From: an uncultured Lachnoanaerobaculum sp.
GTDB lineage: Bacteria > Bacillota > Clostridia > Lachnospirales > Lachnospiraceae
Length of the DNA: 20,767 nucleotides
Reading direction: 5' to 3'
Assembly (NCBI GenBank): GCA_937925515.1
Contig: CALALP010000041.1
Span: forward strand, 1-20,767
Shown piece after piece: positions 8,384-15,293 of the stretch. The notes under the pieces are model-generated. The model was not told the origin of the DNA and did no database searches. It saw only the letters and a program-made list of their open reading frames with translations. A program made the position numbers and the translations under genes. Positions within the stretch are counted from its first letter, which is position 1. Every line of letters begins with the position of its first letter.

Positions 8384-9277
8384 TTATTCTTTTACTGCAC
8401 CTATCATTATTCCTGTTACAAAATATTTTTGTACAAATGGATATAATAATAGAATAGGTCCGATAGTAATTACAGTCATTGCCATTTTAAAACTTTCCTC
8501 AGGTGGCGTAACTGCTGTCATTTGTGGAACTTGTGCCACTAAAGTTCTAAGCATTGAAATCTGAGATAGCATTTTATATAGATAATATTGTAAAGGCATA
8601 AGACTTTGTTTATCTATAAATAACATTGCATTAAACCAGTCATTCCAATAACCGAGTGCTGTAAAAAGCCCTATTGTAGCAAGTATAGGTTTTGACAATG
8701 GAAGTATGAGCTTAAAGAATATATGCCATTCACTTGCACCGTCAATTTGTGCCGATTCAACTATTGCACTTGGAATAGAACTGCTTATAAAACTTCTTAT
8801 AATGATTAAATTAAAAACATTAAATAACCCAGGTAAAATAAGTGCTAAAATATTATTTTTCATATGTAGGTACTGTGTCATAAGTATGTACCAAGGAACA
8901 ATACCTCCTGAAAAAATAGTTGTAAAATAAAAGTAAAATGCAAAAAAGTTTCTATATTTAAAATCTTTTTTCTGCAAAACATAAGCTGCTAAGGTAGATA
9001 AAAACACACTCAAAAAAGTTCCTACAGTAGTTACAAATATTGTAACTATATAAGCATTTATAATATTCTTAGGTATTGCAAAAACTGCCTTAAATGCATC
9101 AAGTGAAAACTCAGGTGGAATAAGAGAAAATCCCTTTTCCAAAATAGCACTTTCTTTTGTAAATGAACCTGATATTATAACCAAAAATGGAAGTAAGCAA
9201 AGAAGTGAAAATATAATTAAAAATGAATAAGCAAAAACTCCTACTCCAATATCTTCTAAACTAAGTTTTCTTTTCAT
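8384..9277 (-). CDS. Carbohydrate ABC transporter permease, LplC/YtcP type
   Basis: This 297-residue inner membrane permease has about six hydrophobic helices. The EAA loop that docks the ATPase is visible as E-S-A-Q-I-D-G-A-S-E-W, followed by L-P-L-S-K-P-I. The C-terminal ending Y-F-V-T-G-I-M-I-G-A-V-K-E is characteristic of the LplC/YtcP group. It starts 9 bases after the LplB-like stop, with the AAGGAGG site formed partly from that stop codon region. It should pair with the LplB-like subunit as a heterodimer. No ATPase gene is nearby, so an MsmX-like shared ATPase is expected from knowledge of this family. Confidence 0.93.
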   Translation of the reverse strand: MKRKLSLEDIGVGVFAYSFLIIFSLLCLLPFLVIISGSFTKESAILEKGFSLIPPEFSLDAFKAVFAIPKNIINAYIVTIFVTTVGTFLSVFLSTLAAYVLQKKDFKYRNFFAFYFYFTTIFSGGIVPWYILMTQYLHMKNNILALILPGLFNVFNLIIIRSFISSSIPSAIVESAQIDGASEWHIFFKLILPLSKPILATIGLFTALGYWNDWFNAMLFIDKQSLMPLQYYLYKMLSQISMLRTLVAQVPQMTAVTPPEESFKMAMTVITIGPILLLYPFVQKYFVTGIMIGAVKE

Positions 9278-9286
9278 CTTCCCTCC

Positions 9287-10198
9287 TTAAAATAGTGCGT
9301 AGTCTTTATTATAATGTTTTACAATACTATTTACAGTGATAAGTATTAAAAAGCTTATTACTGATTGCATAAGTCCTGCTGCCGAACTCATTCCAACATC
9401 TTGTAATTGTAAGAGTGAACGCACTACAAAAGTATCTATAACATCTGTTGAATCATATAAAAGAGGATTATTTGCAGTTACTTGATAAAACATATCAAAA
9501 TCTCCTCTAAAAATTCGCCCAACATTTAAAAGTAGCAAGGTTACAATTTGTGGTGTTATCATCGGTATTGTGATAGATAACATTTTTTTAACTCTACCTG
9601 CTCCGTCAATAGAGGCCGCATCATAGATTTCTCTGTCAATTCCTGTAATAGCTGCAAGATAAATAACTGAACCATATCCTGTCCATTTCCAAGAATTAAT
9701 TCCTACTAAAATATATTTCCAAGCACCTACATTTGTATACATATCTACCGGCTTAAGGTGTAAAAATTTTAAAAATGTATTAAGTGAACCAAACTCATAA
9801 TTGAAAATGTTGTAAATAAAACCTCCTACTATAACCCAAGATATAAAATAAGGCAAAAATATAAGAGATTGTGAGATTTTCTTAAAATATTTTGAGTTAA
9901 TCTCAGTCAAAAAGATTGCAACAAGTATTTGCAAAAATTGACCGACTATGATAAAGACTGCATTATAAGCAACAGTATTAAATGCAACTTTTACAATCTT
10001 ACCCCCACTAAATAAAAATTTAAAATTATCAAGTCCTGCCCAAGGGCTAAAAAATATACCGTCTACATAATTCATTCTTTTAAATGCAAGCACTGCACCT
10101 GCCATAGGAATATAAGCAAATATAAAGAAGTATATTACTGCCGGTAATATCATCAAAAATAGTGTTCTACTTTTTTTCTTAGCAAGAATATTGTTCAA
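9287..10198 (-). CDS. Carbohydrate ABC transporter permease, LplB type
   Basis: This is the partner permease, 303 residues from the start chosen here. It begins with a lysine-rich cytoplasmic end, a first helix (F-L-M-I-L-P-A-V-I-Y), and the family motif Y-I-P-M-A-G-A-V-L-A-F-K. The EAA loop reads D-A-A-S-I-D-G-A-G, followed by I-T-I-P-M-I. It ends H-Y-N-K-D-Y-A-L-F, usual for LplB-type proteins. I prefer a TTG start at 10198 over the GTG at 10207: the AGGAGG site (10212-10207) overlaps that GTG but lies 8 bases before the TTG. It is the first gene of the glycan operon and sits divergently from the yesN-like regulator gene. Confidence 0.9.
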   Translation of the reverse strand: MNNILAKKKSRTLFLMILPAVIYFFIFAYIPMAGAVLAFKRMNYVDGIFFSPWAGLDNFKFLFSGGKIVKVAFNTVAYNAVFIIVGQFLQILVAIFLTEINSKYFKKISQSLIFLPYFISWVIVGGFIYNIFNYEFGSLNTFLKFLHLKPVDMYTNVGAWKYILVGINSWKWTGYGSVIYLAAITGIDREIYDAASIDGAGRVKKMLSITIPMITPQIVTLLLLNVGRIFRGDFDMFYQVTANNPLLYDSTDVIDTFVVRSLLQLQDVGMSSAAGLMQSVISFLILITVNSIVKHYNKDYALF

Positions 10199-10221
10199 CT
10201 TGTCCACCTCCTCATATATTT

Positions 10222-10250
10222 ATGATAAATTTTTACACATATTTTTACAA
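10222..10250 (-). promoter_or_regulatory. Predicted promoter of the glycan transport operon, with a direct repeat
   Basis: Read on the minus strand, TTGTAA (10250-10245) and TATCAT (10227-10222) are 17 bases apart, a sigma-A-like pair. The expected transcription start near 10215 leaves a leader of about 17 bases with the AGGAGG site at its beginning. Two copies of TGTAAAAA, 12 bases apart (10249-10242 and 10237-10230), overlap the promoter and are a possible regulator site. The operator role is inferred. Confidence 0.5.
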
Positions 10251-10332
10251 TGGTAATAATCTATGATTTAGGTACTATCTTATGAATATAGAAAGTTTTG
10301 TTTTTTAACTAAAACAACTGAAAGTATTGTAC

Positions 10333-10505
10333 ATCAGGTTACAGATGACTCCCACTTCTATAAGTGGTGAGTGGCAAGTTGGTATCGGTGGGAGTTCAAT
10401 CTTCCACCTGATATACGCTATGCGAGGATGTGCAGAGATTCACATAGGAAAATTATCAGCTAAAGCTGATAGTGAATCTCGCACCAAGACTCGCAAGGAG
10501 TCTTG
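10333..10505 (+). ncRNA. Compact multi-stem element, candidate IS200/IS605-type end or orphan omega-RNA-like RNA
   Basis: Several stems are visible. (1) ATCAGGT 10333-10339 pairs with ACCTGAT 10406-10412. (2) Inside it, ACTCCCAC 10348-10355 pairs with GTGGGAGT 10388-10395; alternatively CCACTT 10352-10357 pairs with AAGTGG 10362-10367 and GTGGGAG 10388-10394 with CTTCCAC 10401-10407. (3) GTGC plus GAGATTCAC (10430-10443, one bulged A) pairs with GTGAATCTC plus GCAC (10472-10484), enclosing TATCAGC/GCTGATA with a TAAA loop (10454-10471). (4) CAAGACTC 10485-10492 pairs with GAGTCTTG 10498-10505. The GC content is clearly above the flanks. The overall look, a CTCCCACTTCTATAAGTGG-type hairpin and a final hairpin ending in TTGAAC, recalls right ends of IS200/IS605 elements. 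That match is from memory and unverified. No tnpA or tnpB is in the window. Orientation is inferred from the TTGAAC end. Confidence 0.5.
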
Positions 10506-10508
10506 AAC

Positions 10509-10537
10509 TTGAACATATATTTTTTTCATGCTATATT
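10509..10537 (+). promoter_or_regulatory. Predicted promoter of the two-component regulator genes
   Basis: TTGAAC (10509-10514) and TATATT (10532-10537) are separated by 17 bases, and TG at 10529-10530 gives an extended -10 (TGC-TATATT). The expected start is near 10544, leaving a leader of about 33 bases. TTGAAC is the second copy of a tandem pair (10503-10508, 10509-10514); the first copy is the end of the last stem of the structured element. Confidence 0.6.
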
Positions 10538-10576
10538 AAAAATCTGATTAATATTTTATAGTAACATAGGAGAAAA

Positions 10577-12160
10577 ATGCGTTTATTAATTGTAGATGAT
10601 GAGAAAAATACTAGAAATGTACTTAGAAACTTTATCCCTTGGCAAGAACTTGGAATAGAGGAGATAAGAGAGGCAAAAAATGGAAAAGAGGCATTAAGTA
10701 TTGCAGAGGAATTTGCACCTGATATAGTTCTTAGTGATATAAGAATGCCTATGATGAATGGGCTGGAATTTGCTAAAAACTATCGTCTAAAAGATGAAAA
10801 TACAAGATTCATATTTTTAAGTGCATATTCTGATAGAGAATATTTAAAAGAGGCTATAAAACTTAGAGCCATAAGTTATGTAGAAAAACCTATAAATATA
10901 GCTGAAATTAAAGAGGCTGTTTTAAGTGCAACAAATGAAATTAAAAAGTTAAAATTACATACTGAAAATCAAAAAGAATTTATACAAAAACAATTTGTAA
11001 TGGAACTTACTTTAGAAAATTGCAATCTTAAAAATTTTGATAGCTATATAAAAAGACATAATTTCTTTAAAAAAGAAGTTTCAAGTTATTCAGTTTCATA
11101 TATAAGATTGTTTCCAACAGACGAGTCAATAGGTGCAGAATACACTTATGAAGAACTTGATTCAAAGTTTGAAATGATTATAAAAGAGTTTATCATTAAC
11201 AATAAACAAATAGATGAAAGAAATTTAAAAACCTTTTTAGAAAATCATTTTCTATATGCCTCAAAAGACCTTGAACATATCTTATGCCATGCAAAATTTG
11301 ATAATCTCTTTTCGTATAAAGATTTTTTAGCTATGCATAAATTTATACAAGAAAAACTTCCTGCCTCTTTTCATAGAGTTAGAAAGGTATTGATAGGCAT
11401 AGGAAATACAGTTTCAGATATAACACTGCTTTCAAAGTCATATCAACTAGCTAAAAAAGCAAGAAAGATGTCATTTATAAGTGGTAATGTAGAAGATTTA
11501 TCAAATGAGATAAAAACATTTAATATAACAACCCTACTTATAAAAGAAAGCTCTAATACACTAAAACAAGCTGACAAACTAGAAATACTTGATTATATAG
11601 AAAAGTTAAAAAATAACATTTCACATTGTCTTGGCACTACTGAAGAAAGTGTAAGAAGTCTTTATATACAACTTTTCCTTGCACTCTCAAAAAGAGCCGA
11701 ATATCATAATAAAACACTTTTTGTAAATATGAAAAATGCCTATCTTACAGCTTTATCAGAGGCTTGTTGTTTAGATGAATTACATGCCCTTTTAAAAGAT
11801 GCAATACATTTTTACTTTATAAGTTCATCTGCTGATAATATGTCAAATATTTCTAATAAAGTAACTGCTTATATACTTGAAAATTATTCAAAGGAGAACT
11901 TAAGTATTTCAATGATTGCCTCAAATATGTATCTTTCTCCAAACTATCTTTCACTTATGTTTAAGCAAGAAACAGGCAAAACTATTAATCAATTTATTAC
12001 TGAAACAAGAATAGAAAAAGCAAAAAAACTTTTAAAAAATGAAAAGCTCACTCTTTCAAATATTTCTTTAAGAGTCGGCTATCGTGATGCAAATTATTTT
12101 TCAAAAGCATTTAAAAGAGAAACAGGGATAAGCCCCAAAGTATATAGGGAAAATTTATGA
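10577..12160 (+). CDS. YesN-type response regulator with AraC-family DNA-binding domain
   Basis: This 527-residue transcription regulator has an N-terminal receiver domain with acidic pocket D7-D8, phosphoacceptor D54 (L-S-D-I-R-M-P), and K104 in Y-V-E-K-P. A long middle region (about 130-425) is typical of YesN proteins and of unknown function. The C-terminal AraC double helix-turn-helix covers about 430-527, with S-P-N-Y-L-S-L-M-F-K in the first and Y-R-D-A-N-Y-F-S-K-A-F-K in the second unit. AGGAG lies 5 bases before the ATG. Its last codons overlap the kinase gene by 4 bases (ATGA). Phosphorylated by the kinase, it most likely activates the divergent transport operon, as is usual for this pairing. 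Confidence 0.93.
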   Translation: MRLLIVDDEKNTRNVLRNFIPWQELGIEEIREAKNGKEALSIAEEFAPDIVLSDIRMPMMNGLEFAKNYRLKDENTRFIFLSAYSDREYLKEAIKLRAISYVEKPINIAEIKEAVLSATNEIKKLKLHTENQKEFIQKQFVMELTLENCNLKNFDSYIKRHNFFKKEVSSYSVSYIRLFPTDESIGAEYTYEELDSKFEMIIKEFIINNKQIDERNLKTFLENHFLYASKDLEHILCHAKFDNLFSYKDFLAMHKFIQEKLPASFHRVRKVLIGIGNTVSDITLLSKSYQLAKKARKMSFISGNVEDLSNEIKTFNITTLLIKESSNTLKQADKLEILDYIEKLKNNISHCLGTTEESVRSLYIQLFLALSKRAEYHNKTLFVNMKNAYLTALSEACCLDELHALLKDAIHFYFISSSADNMSNISNKVTAYILENYSKENLSISMIASNMYLSPNYLSLMFKQETGKTINQFITETRIEKAKKLLKNEKLTLSNISLRVGYRDANYFSKAFKRETGISPKVYRENL

Positions 12161-13941
12161 AACGAAAATTAAAAAATCTTATAACTGCAATCACAGATAA
12201 TATATCTCTAAGAGCAAAGATACTTTTGATGTTTTTACTCTTTTTTGCATTACCCATATTTATTTTTACACTTATATCCTATTTCAGGACTAATACTCTT
12301 ATAAGAAATCAGACAATAAACTCTATGAACCAGACTTATAATGAGAGTATGCTTATAATAAATAGGTACTTTAAATCTATGGAAAATGCAATGCAAACCA
12401 TTGTATCTGAAACGGATATACATCAAGCTGCCTATATGATTTCAGAGGAAAAATCTATCTTTGAACAACATAAATATTATATGTCAATTACAACGCAGTT
12501 TAATTTTATCCAAACAATGTCTGATATTGACTTTGTAAGGCTGTATACAATGGGAAGTCCAAATTATCCATGGAATGATATAAATATACTTTCATTTTCA
12601 AATGCCTCCTCCATGGATTGGTATAAAAAGTTGCAGCAAAATAATCTCGGTAGATTTTGGGTTGTACCGAACTATATAACAGACTCTCAAGGTAATAAGT
12701 CAAATTACTTTTCTTATCTTGGTATGTTGTATGCTCCTGATGATTTTACAAAAACAGTTGGAATGTTAAGGATAGATATTGATAAGGCAAAGATAGATAA
12801 GGCACTTGAAAGCCTTAAGTTTACAAAAGATGTAATTGTGTTTTTAAGTTCCGGAGAAAACATTTTATATGAACTTCCTGATAATCCTAAAAAAGATATT
12901 CCAAAAGATTTTATTTTAAATGCAGGTAAGTTTGAGGATTGGACTGATGATAAACTTAACAACACCTCTTATTTTGTACGCTCTTCTAAAAACAATATAA
13001 GTGGTTGGAATCTAACTGTAATGTTTCCTAAAAATGAGATATTCATAGAACAAAATAAACTTTACAGAGATTTATTGGTTACAATGCTTGTAATAATTGT
13101 TATATCTGCCACACTTTCATATTTTACTATTAGGTCAGCTCTAAAAAGAATTTCAAAGTTAAATAAGGAAATAAAGCAAATAGAAAAAGGTACTTTAAAT
13201 ACTGATTTTCCTGCTAGGGGAAATGATGAAATCGGAGAGCTTATGAAAAGCTTTAATTATATGACTAAGAAAATGTCTGAGATGATAAAAGAAAGTTATA
13301 TAATGGGAGAAACTGTAAAAAATGCAGAATTACATGCCTTGCAAGCCCAAATCAACCCACATTTTCTATATAATTCACTAGACCTTATAAATTGTGTTGC
13401 AATACAAAGAGATGTCCCTGAAATTATTGATATGGTAAATGCCTTAGTAGAGTTTTATAAGTTAAGTTTAAGTAATGGTAAAGAAATCATTTCTCTTAAA
13501 GATGAACTAAGTCATGTGAAAATGTATGTAAAAATACAAAATTTACGCTTTGAAAAAGAAATTATTTTAAACTCAAATGAAGAGGAATGGCTTTGTAAAT
13601 ACTGTATTCCTAAGATAATCTTACAGCCAATAGTTGAAAATGCTATCATGCATGGGATACTTGAAAAAGATGATGAAAATGCAGGTATAATTGATATTAA
13701 TTTTAAAAAAAATAAAGATGATATTATTATAAATGTTAGCGACAACGGCATTGGAATGAATAATGAAATGATAAACTCTACACTTCATCTTGATTCTAAA
13801 AACAAAAAATCAGGCTATGGTATTCAAAATATCAATGATAGACTTTCAGTATTTTTTGGCCCTGAATATGGTATTAGTATTAAGAGTGAAATCAATATAG
13901 GGACTACAGTTACAGTACGAATACCTAAAATAGAGGGGTAG
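12157..13941 (+). CDS. YesM-type sensor histidine kinase
   Basis: The 594-residue membrane kinase has one helix at about 21-42, an extracellular sensing region of about 260 residues, and a second helix at about 306-326. A HAMP linker follows (about 327-380), then the histidine kinase region with H402 in I-N-P-H-F-L-Y-N. The ATP-binding domain shows the N box P-I-V-E-N-A-I-M-H-G (491-500), D-N-G-I-G-M (529-534) and G-Y-G-I-Q-N-I-N (553-560). All residues needed for activity are present. An AGGG site 7 bases before the ATG lies within the regulator gene. The short stop-codon region is folded into the terminator hairpin. The likely role is sensing an extracellular sugar, perhaps through the LplA-like protein, which is inferred. 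Confidence 0.93.
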   Translation: MKRKLKNLITAITDNISLRAKILLMFLLFFALPIFIFTLISYFRTNTLIRNQTINSMNQTYNESMLIINRYFKSMENAMQTIVSETDIHQAAYMISEEKSIFEQHKYYMSITTQFNFIQTMSDIDFVRLYTMGSPNYPWNDINILSFSNASSMDWYKKLQQNNLGRFWVVPNYITDSQGNKSNYFSYLGMLYAPDDFTKTVGMLRIDIDKAKIDKALESLKFTKDVIVFLSSGENILYELPDNPKKDIPKDFILNAGKFEDWTDDKLNNTSYFVRSSKNNISGWNLTVMFPKNEIFIEQNKLYRDLLVTMLVIIVISATLSYFTIRSALKRISKLNKEIKQIEKGTLNTDFPARGNDEIGELMKSFNYMTKKMSEMIKESYIMGETVKNAELHALQAQINPHFLYNSLDLINCVAIQRDVPEIIDMVNALVEFYKLSLSNGKEIISLKDELSHVKMYVKIQNLRFEKEIILNSNEEEWLCKYCIPKIILQPIVENAIMHGILEKDDENAGIIDINFKKNKDDIIINVSDNGIGMNNEMINSTLHLDSKNKKSGYGIQNINDRLSVFFGPEYGISIKSEINIGTTVTVRIPKIEG

Positions 13942-13953
13942 CCCCCCTCTATT
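13929..13953. terminator. Bidirectional hairpin terminator between convergent genes
   Basis: AATAGAGGGG (13929-13938) pairs perfectly with CCCCTCTATT (13944-13953) around TAGCC, and the kinase stop codon lies in the loop. On the minus strand the stem is followed by a short T-run (the AAAA at 13927-13930 on the plus strand). On the plus strand a T6 run lies about 12 bases downstream. It separates the kinase gene from the convergent AlaX-type gene. Confidence 0.75.
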
Positions 13954-13956
13954 AGC

Positions 13957-15126
13957 TCAAACCTCATTTTTTATTACCTCAACTAAGCTCTCACTATCAC
14001 TAAGTAGCTCACCTTGTATCATCTTAGAACTTCCACCACCCTTTAAAATCCCTCTTTCAGCTAGTTTCCTTAAACTTTGCTTTAAGTCTATTTTTCTGCT
14101 TGCAATGGTGCATAATTTTTTACTTCCTCTTTCATTTACAACTACAAAAATATCTGTATTTTCTACATAACTGTCTATCATAGAAGTAATTATCTTAGGC
14201 TCTATATCATTTACCTTGGTAAAATGTATCTTTTCATCATAAGTATTTGAAAAAAGTAACTCTACGTATTTTTTCTGATAATTTAATGTTTCAAATTTAG
14301 CTGCGTCAAGCTTTGAAACTAAATCTTTGACCCTCTCTCCCACTTCATTATTGGTTGAGGATAAAGTTTGATTAATGTCTGTTAAAATATTATCTTTCTT
14401 AATGTAATCCCTTAAAGCATTTATTCCTATTTGTAGGCTAATTCTTGAACCACCTTTATAATTAATAATATTAGTAAAATGAATTACTCCTATCTCTCCG
14501 GTTAATTTTACATGTGTACCACAACAAGCACATATATCAACTCCCTTTATTTCAACTATTCTTATAATTCCTGATAATTCTTTTTTACTTCTATAATTAA
14601 TATTTTTAAGTTCCTCTTCACTTGGATAATAAATCTCTATCGGAAGATTTTCATAAATAATTTTATTTGCCTCTATCTCAATTTTATCAAGACTTTCTTT
14701 AGTTATGACTCCATTATAATCAATAGTTATCTCATCATTTCCCATGTGAAAACCTACATTTTGATAGCCGAAATACTTAGTTACAAGCCCTGAAATGATA
14801 TGCTCGCCACTATGCTCTTGCATTCTGGCATATCTAAGTTCCCAATCTATAAATATTTTAACCTCGCTCCCCTCATCTAAAAAATCATTTCCAAGATGAA
14901 CTATATAATTATTTTTTAGGTAAGTATCACTTATATCAACCCTCTTTCCAAAACTGTCTAAAATATAGCCTTTATCGCCATACTGACCACCTCCCATGGG
15001 ATAAAAGATTGTTGAATCCAATATTATTTCATAGCCTTTTTGGCTCTTTGTACAGTTTAAAACCTTAGCTTTTGACTCACTAAGATACATATTTTCATAA
15101 AACAATTCTTTAGTTAATGAGTTCAT
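13957..15126 (-). CDS. Alanyl-tRNA editing protein, AlaX-L type
   Basis: This 389-residue free-standing editing enzyme hydrolyses mischarged tRNA(Ala), usually Ser-tRNA(Ala) and sometimes Gly-tRNA(Ala). The N-terminal domain holds F-Y-P-M-G-G-G-Q and G-D-K-G, as in the alanyl-tRNA synthetase editing region. The zinc ligands are visible: H105-x3-H109 in H-S-G-E-H, and C201-x3-H205 in C-C-G-T-H. A coiled region (about 235-290) and a DHHA1-like C-terminal domain with G-G-G-S-S-K-M near the end make it a long AlaX form. The GGAG site lies 5 bases before the ATG. It is divergent from the AGCS symporter gene and ends against the kinase terminator. Confidence 0.9.
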   Translation of the reverse strand: MNSLTKELFYENMYLSESKAKVLNCTKSQKGYEIILDSTIFYPMGGGQYGDKGYILDSFGKRVDISDTYLKNNYIVHLGNDFLDEGSEVKIFIDWELRYARMQEHSGEHIISGLVTKYFGYQNVGFHMGNDEITIDYNGVITKESLDKIEIEANKIIYENLPIEIYYPSEEELKNINYRSKKELSGIIRIVEIKGVDICACCGTHVKLTGEIGVIHFTNIINYKGGSRISLQIGINALRDYIKKDNILTDINQTLSSTNNEVGERVKDLVSKLDAAKFETLNYQKKYVELLFSNTYDEKIHFTKVNDIEPKIITSMIDSYVENTDIFVVVNERGSKKLCTIASRKIDLKQSLRKLAERGILKGGGSSKMIQGELLSDSESLVEVIKNEV

Positions 15127-15293
15127 ATCCTCTCCATTAATTAATATTTTAAATTTTAATTTTTCTCATTATAACACTTTTTTACATAAATTTATATAAT
15201 TCTAAAATCTCATTTTCTTCTCATATCCTAAAATATGTGATAAAATCTTATCAGTTTATCTAGTTAAATTATTAAACTTTAAAAGGAGGAAAT
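15127..15293. other. Divergent intergenic region between alaX-like and AGCS genes
   Basis: The AT-rich spacer holds the minus-strand -10 at 15168-15173, a plus-strand TATAAT at 15195-15200 without a clear -35, and a small GATAA/TTATC inverted repeat just upstream of the symporter. I see no T-box, riboswitch or other recognisable leader. Confidence 0.5.
15168..15173 (-). promoter_or_regulatory. Predicted -10 element of the AlaX-type gene
   Basis: On the minus strand a perfect TATAAT is preceded by TG one base away, giving TGTTATAAT, an extended -10. No good -35 is seen at the expected distance. The start would fall near 15161, giving a leader of about 35 bases. Confidence 0.55.

Noticed and set aside
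10333..10412. tRNA-like layout: a 7-bp end stem (ATCAGGT/ACCTGAT), TA after the stem, and GTTCAATC like a T-loop
   Set aside because: The T-loop would be one base short, the middle hairpin has a six-base loop with no sensible anticodon arrangement, the D-arm region is only about ten bases and a 22-base stretch lies before the T-stem. Not a functional tRNA.
10333..10505. CRISPR array
   Set aside because: The element has inverted but no regularly spaced direct repeats, and there are no cas genes in the window.
12506..12965. Minus-strand open frames inside the sensor kinase gene
   Set aside because: They lie antisense to a complete, motif-bearing kinase, have no ribosome sites and show low-complexity composition expected from shadows.
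15201..15293. T-box or amino acid riboswitch in the symporter leader
   Set aside because: The leader is too short and AT-rich, with only one 5-bp inverted repeat; no T-box sequence or glycine riboswitch core is visible.
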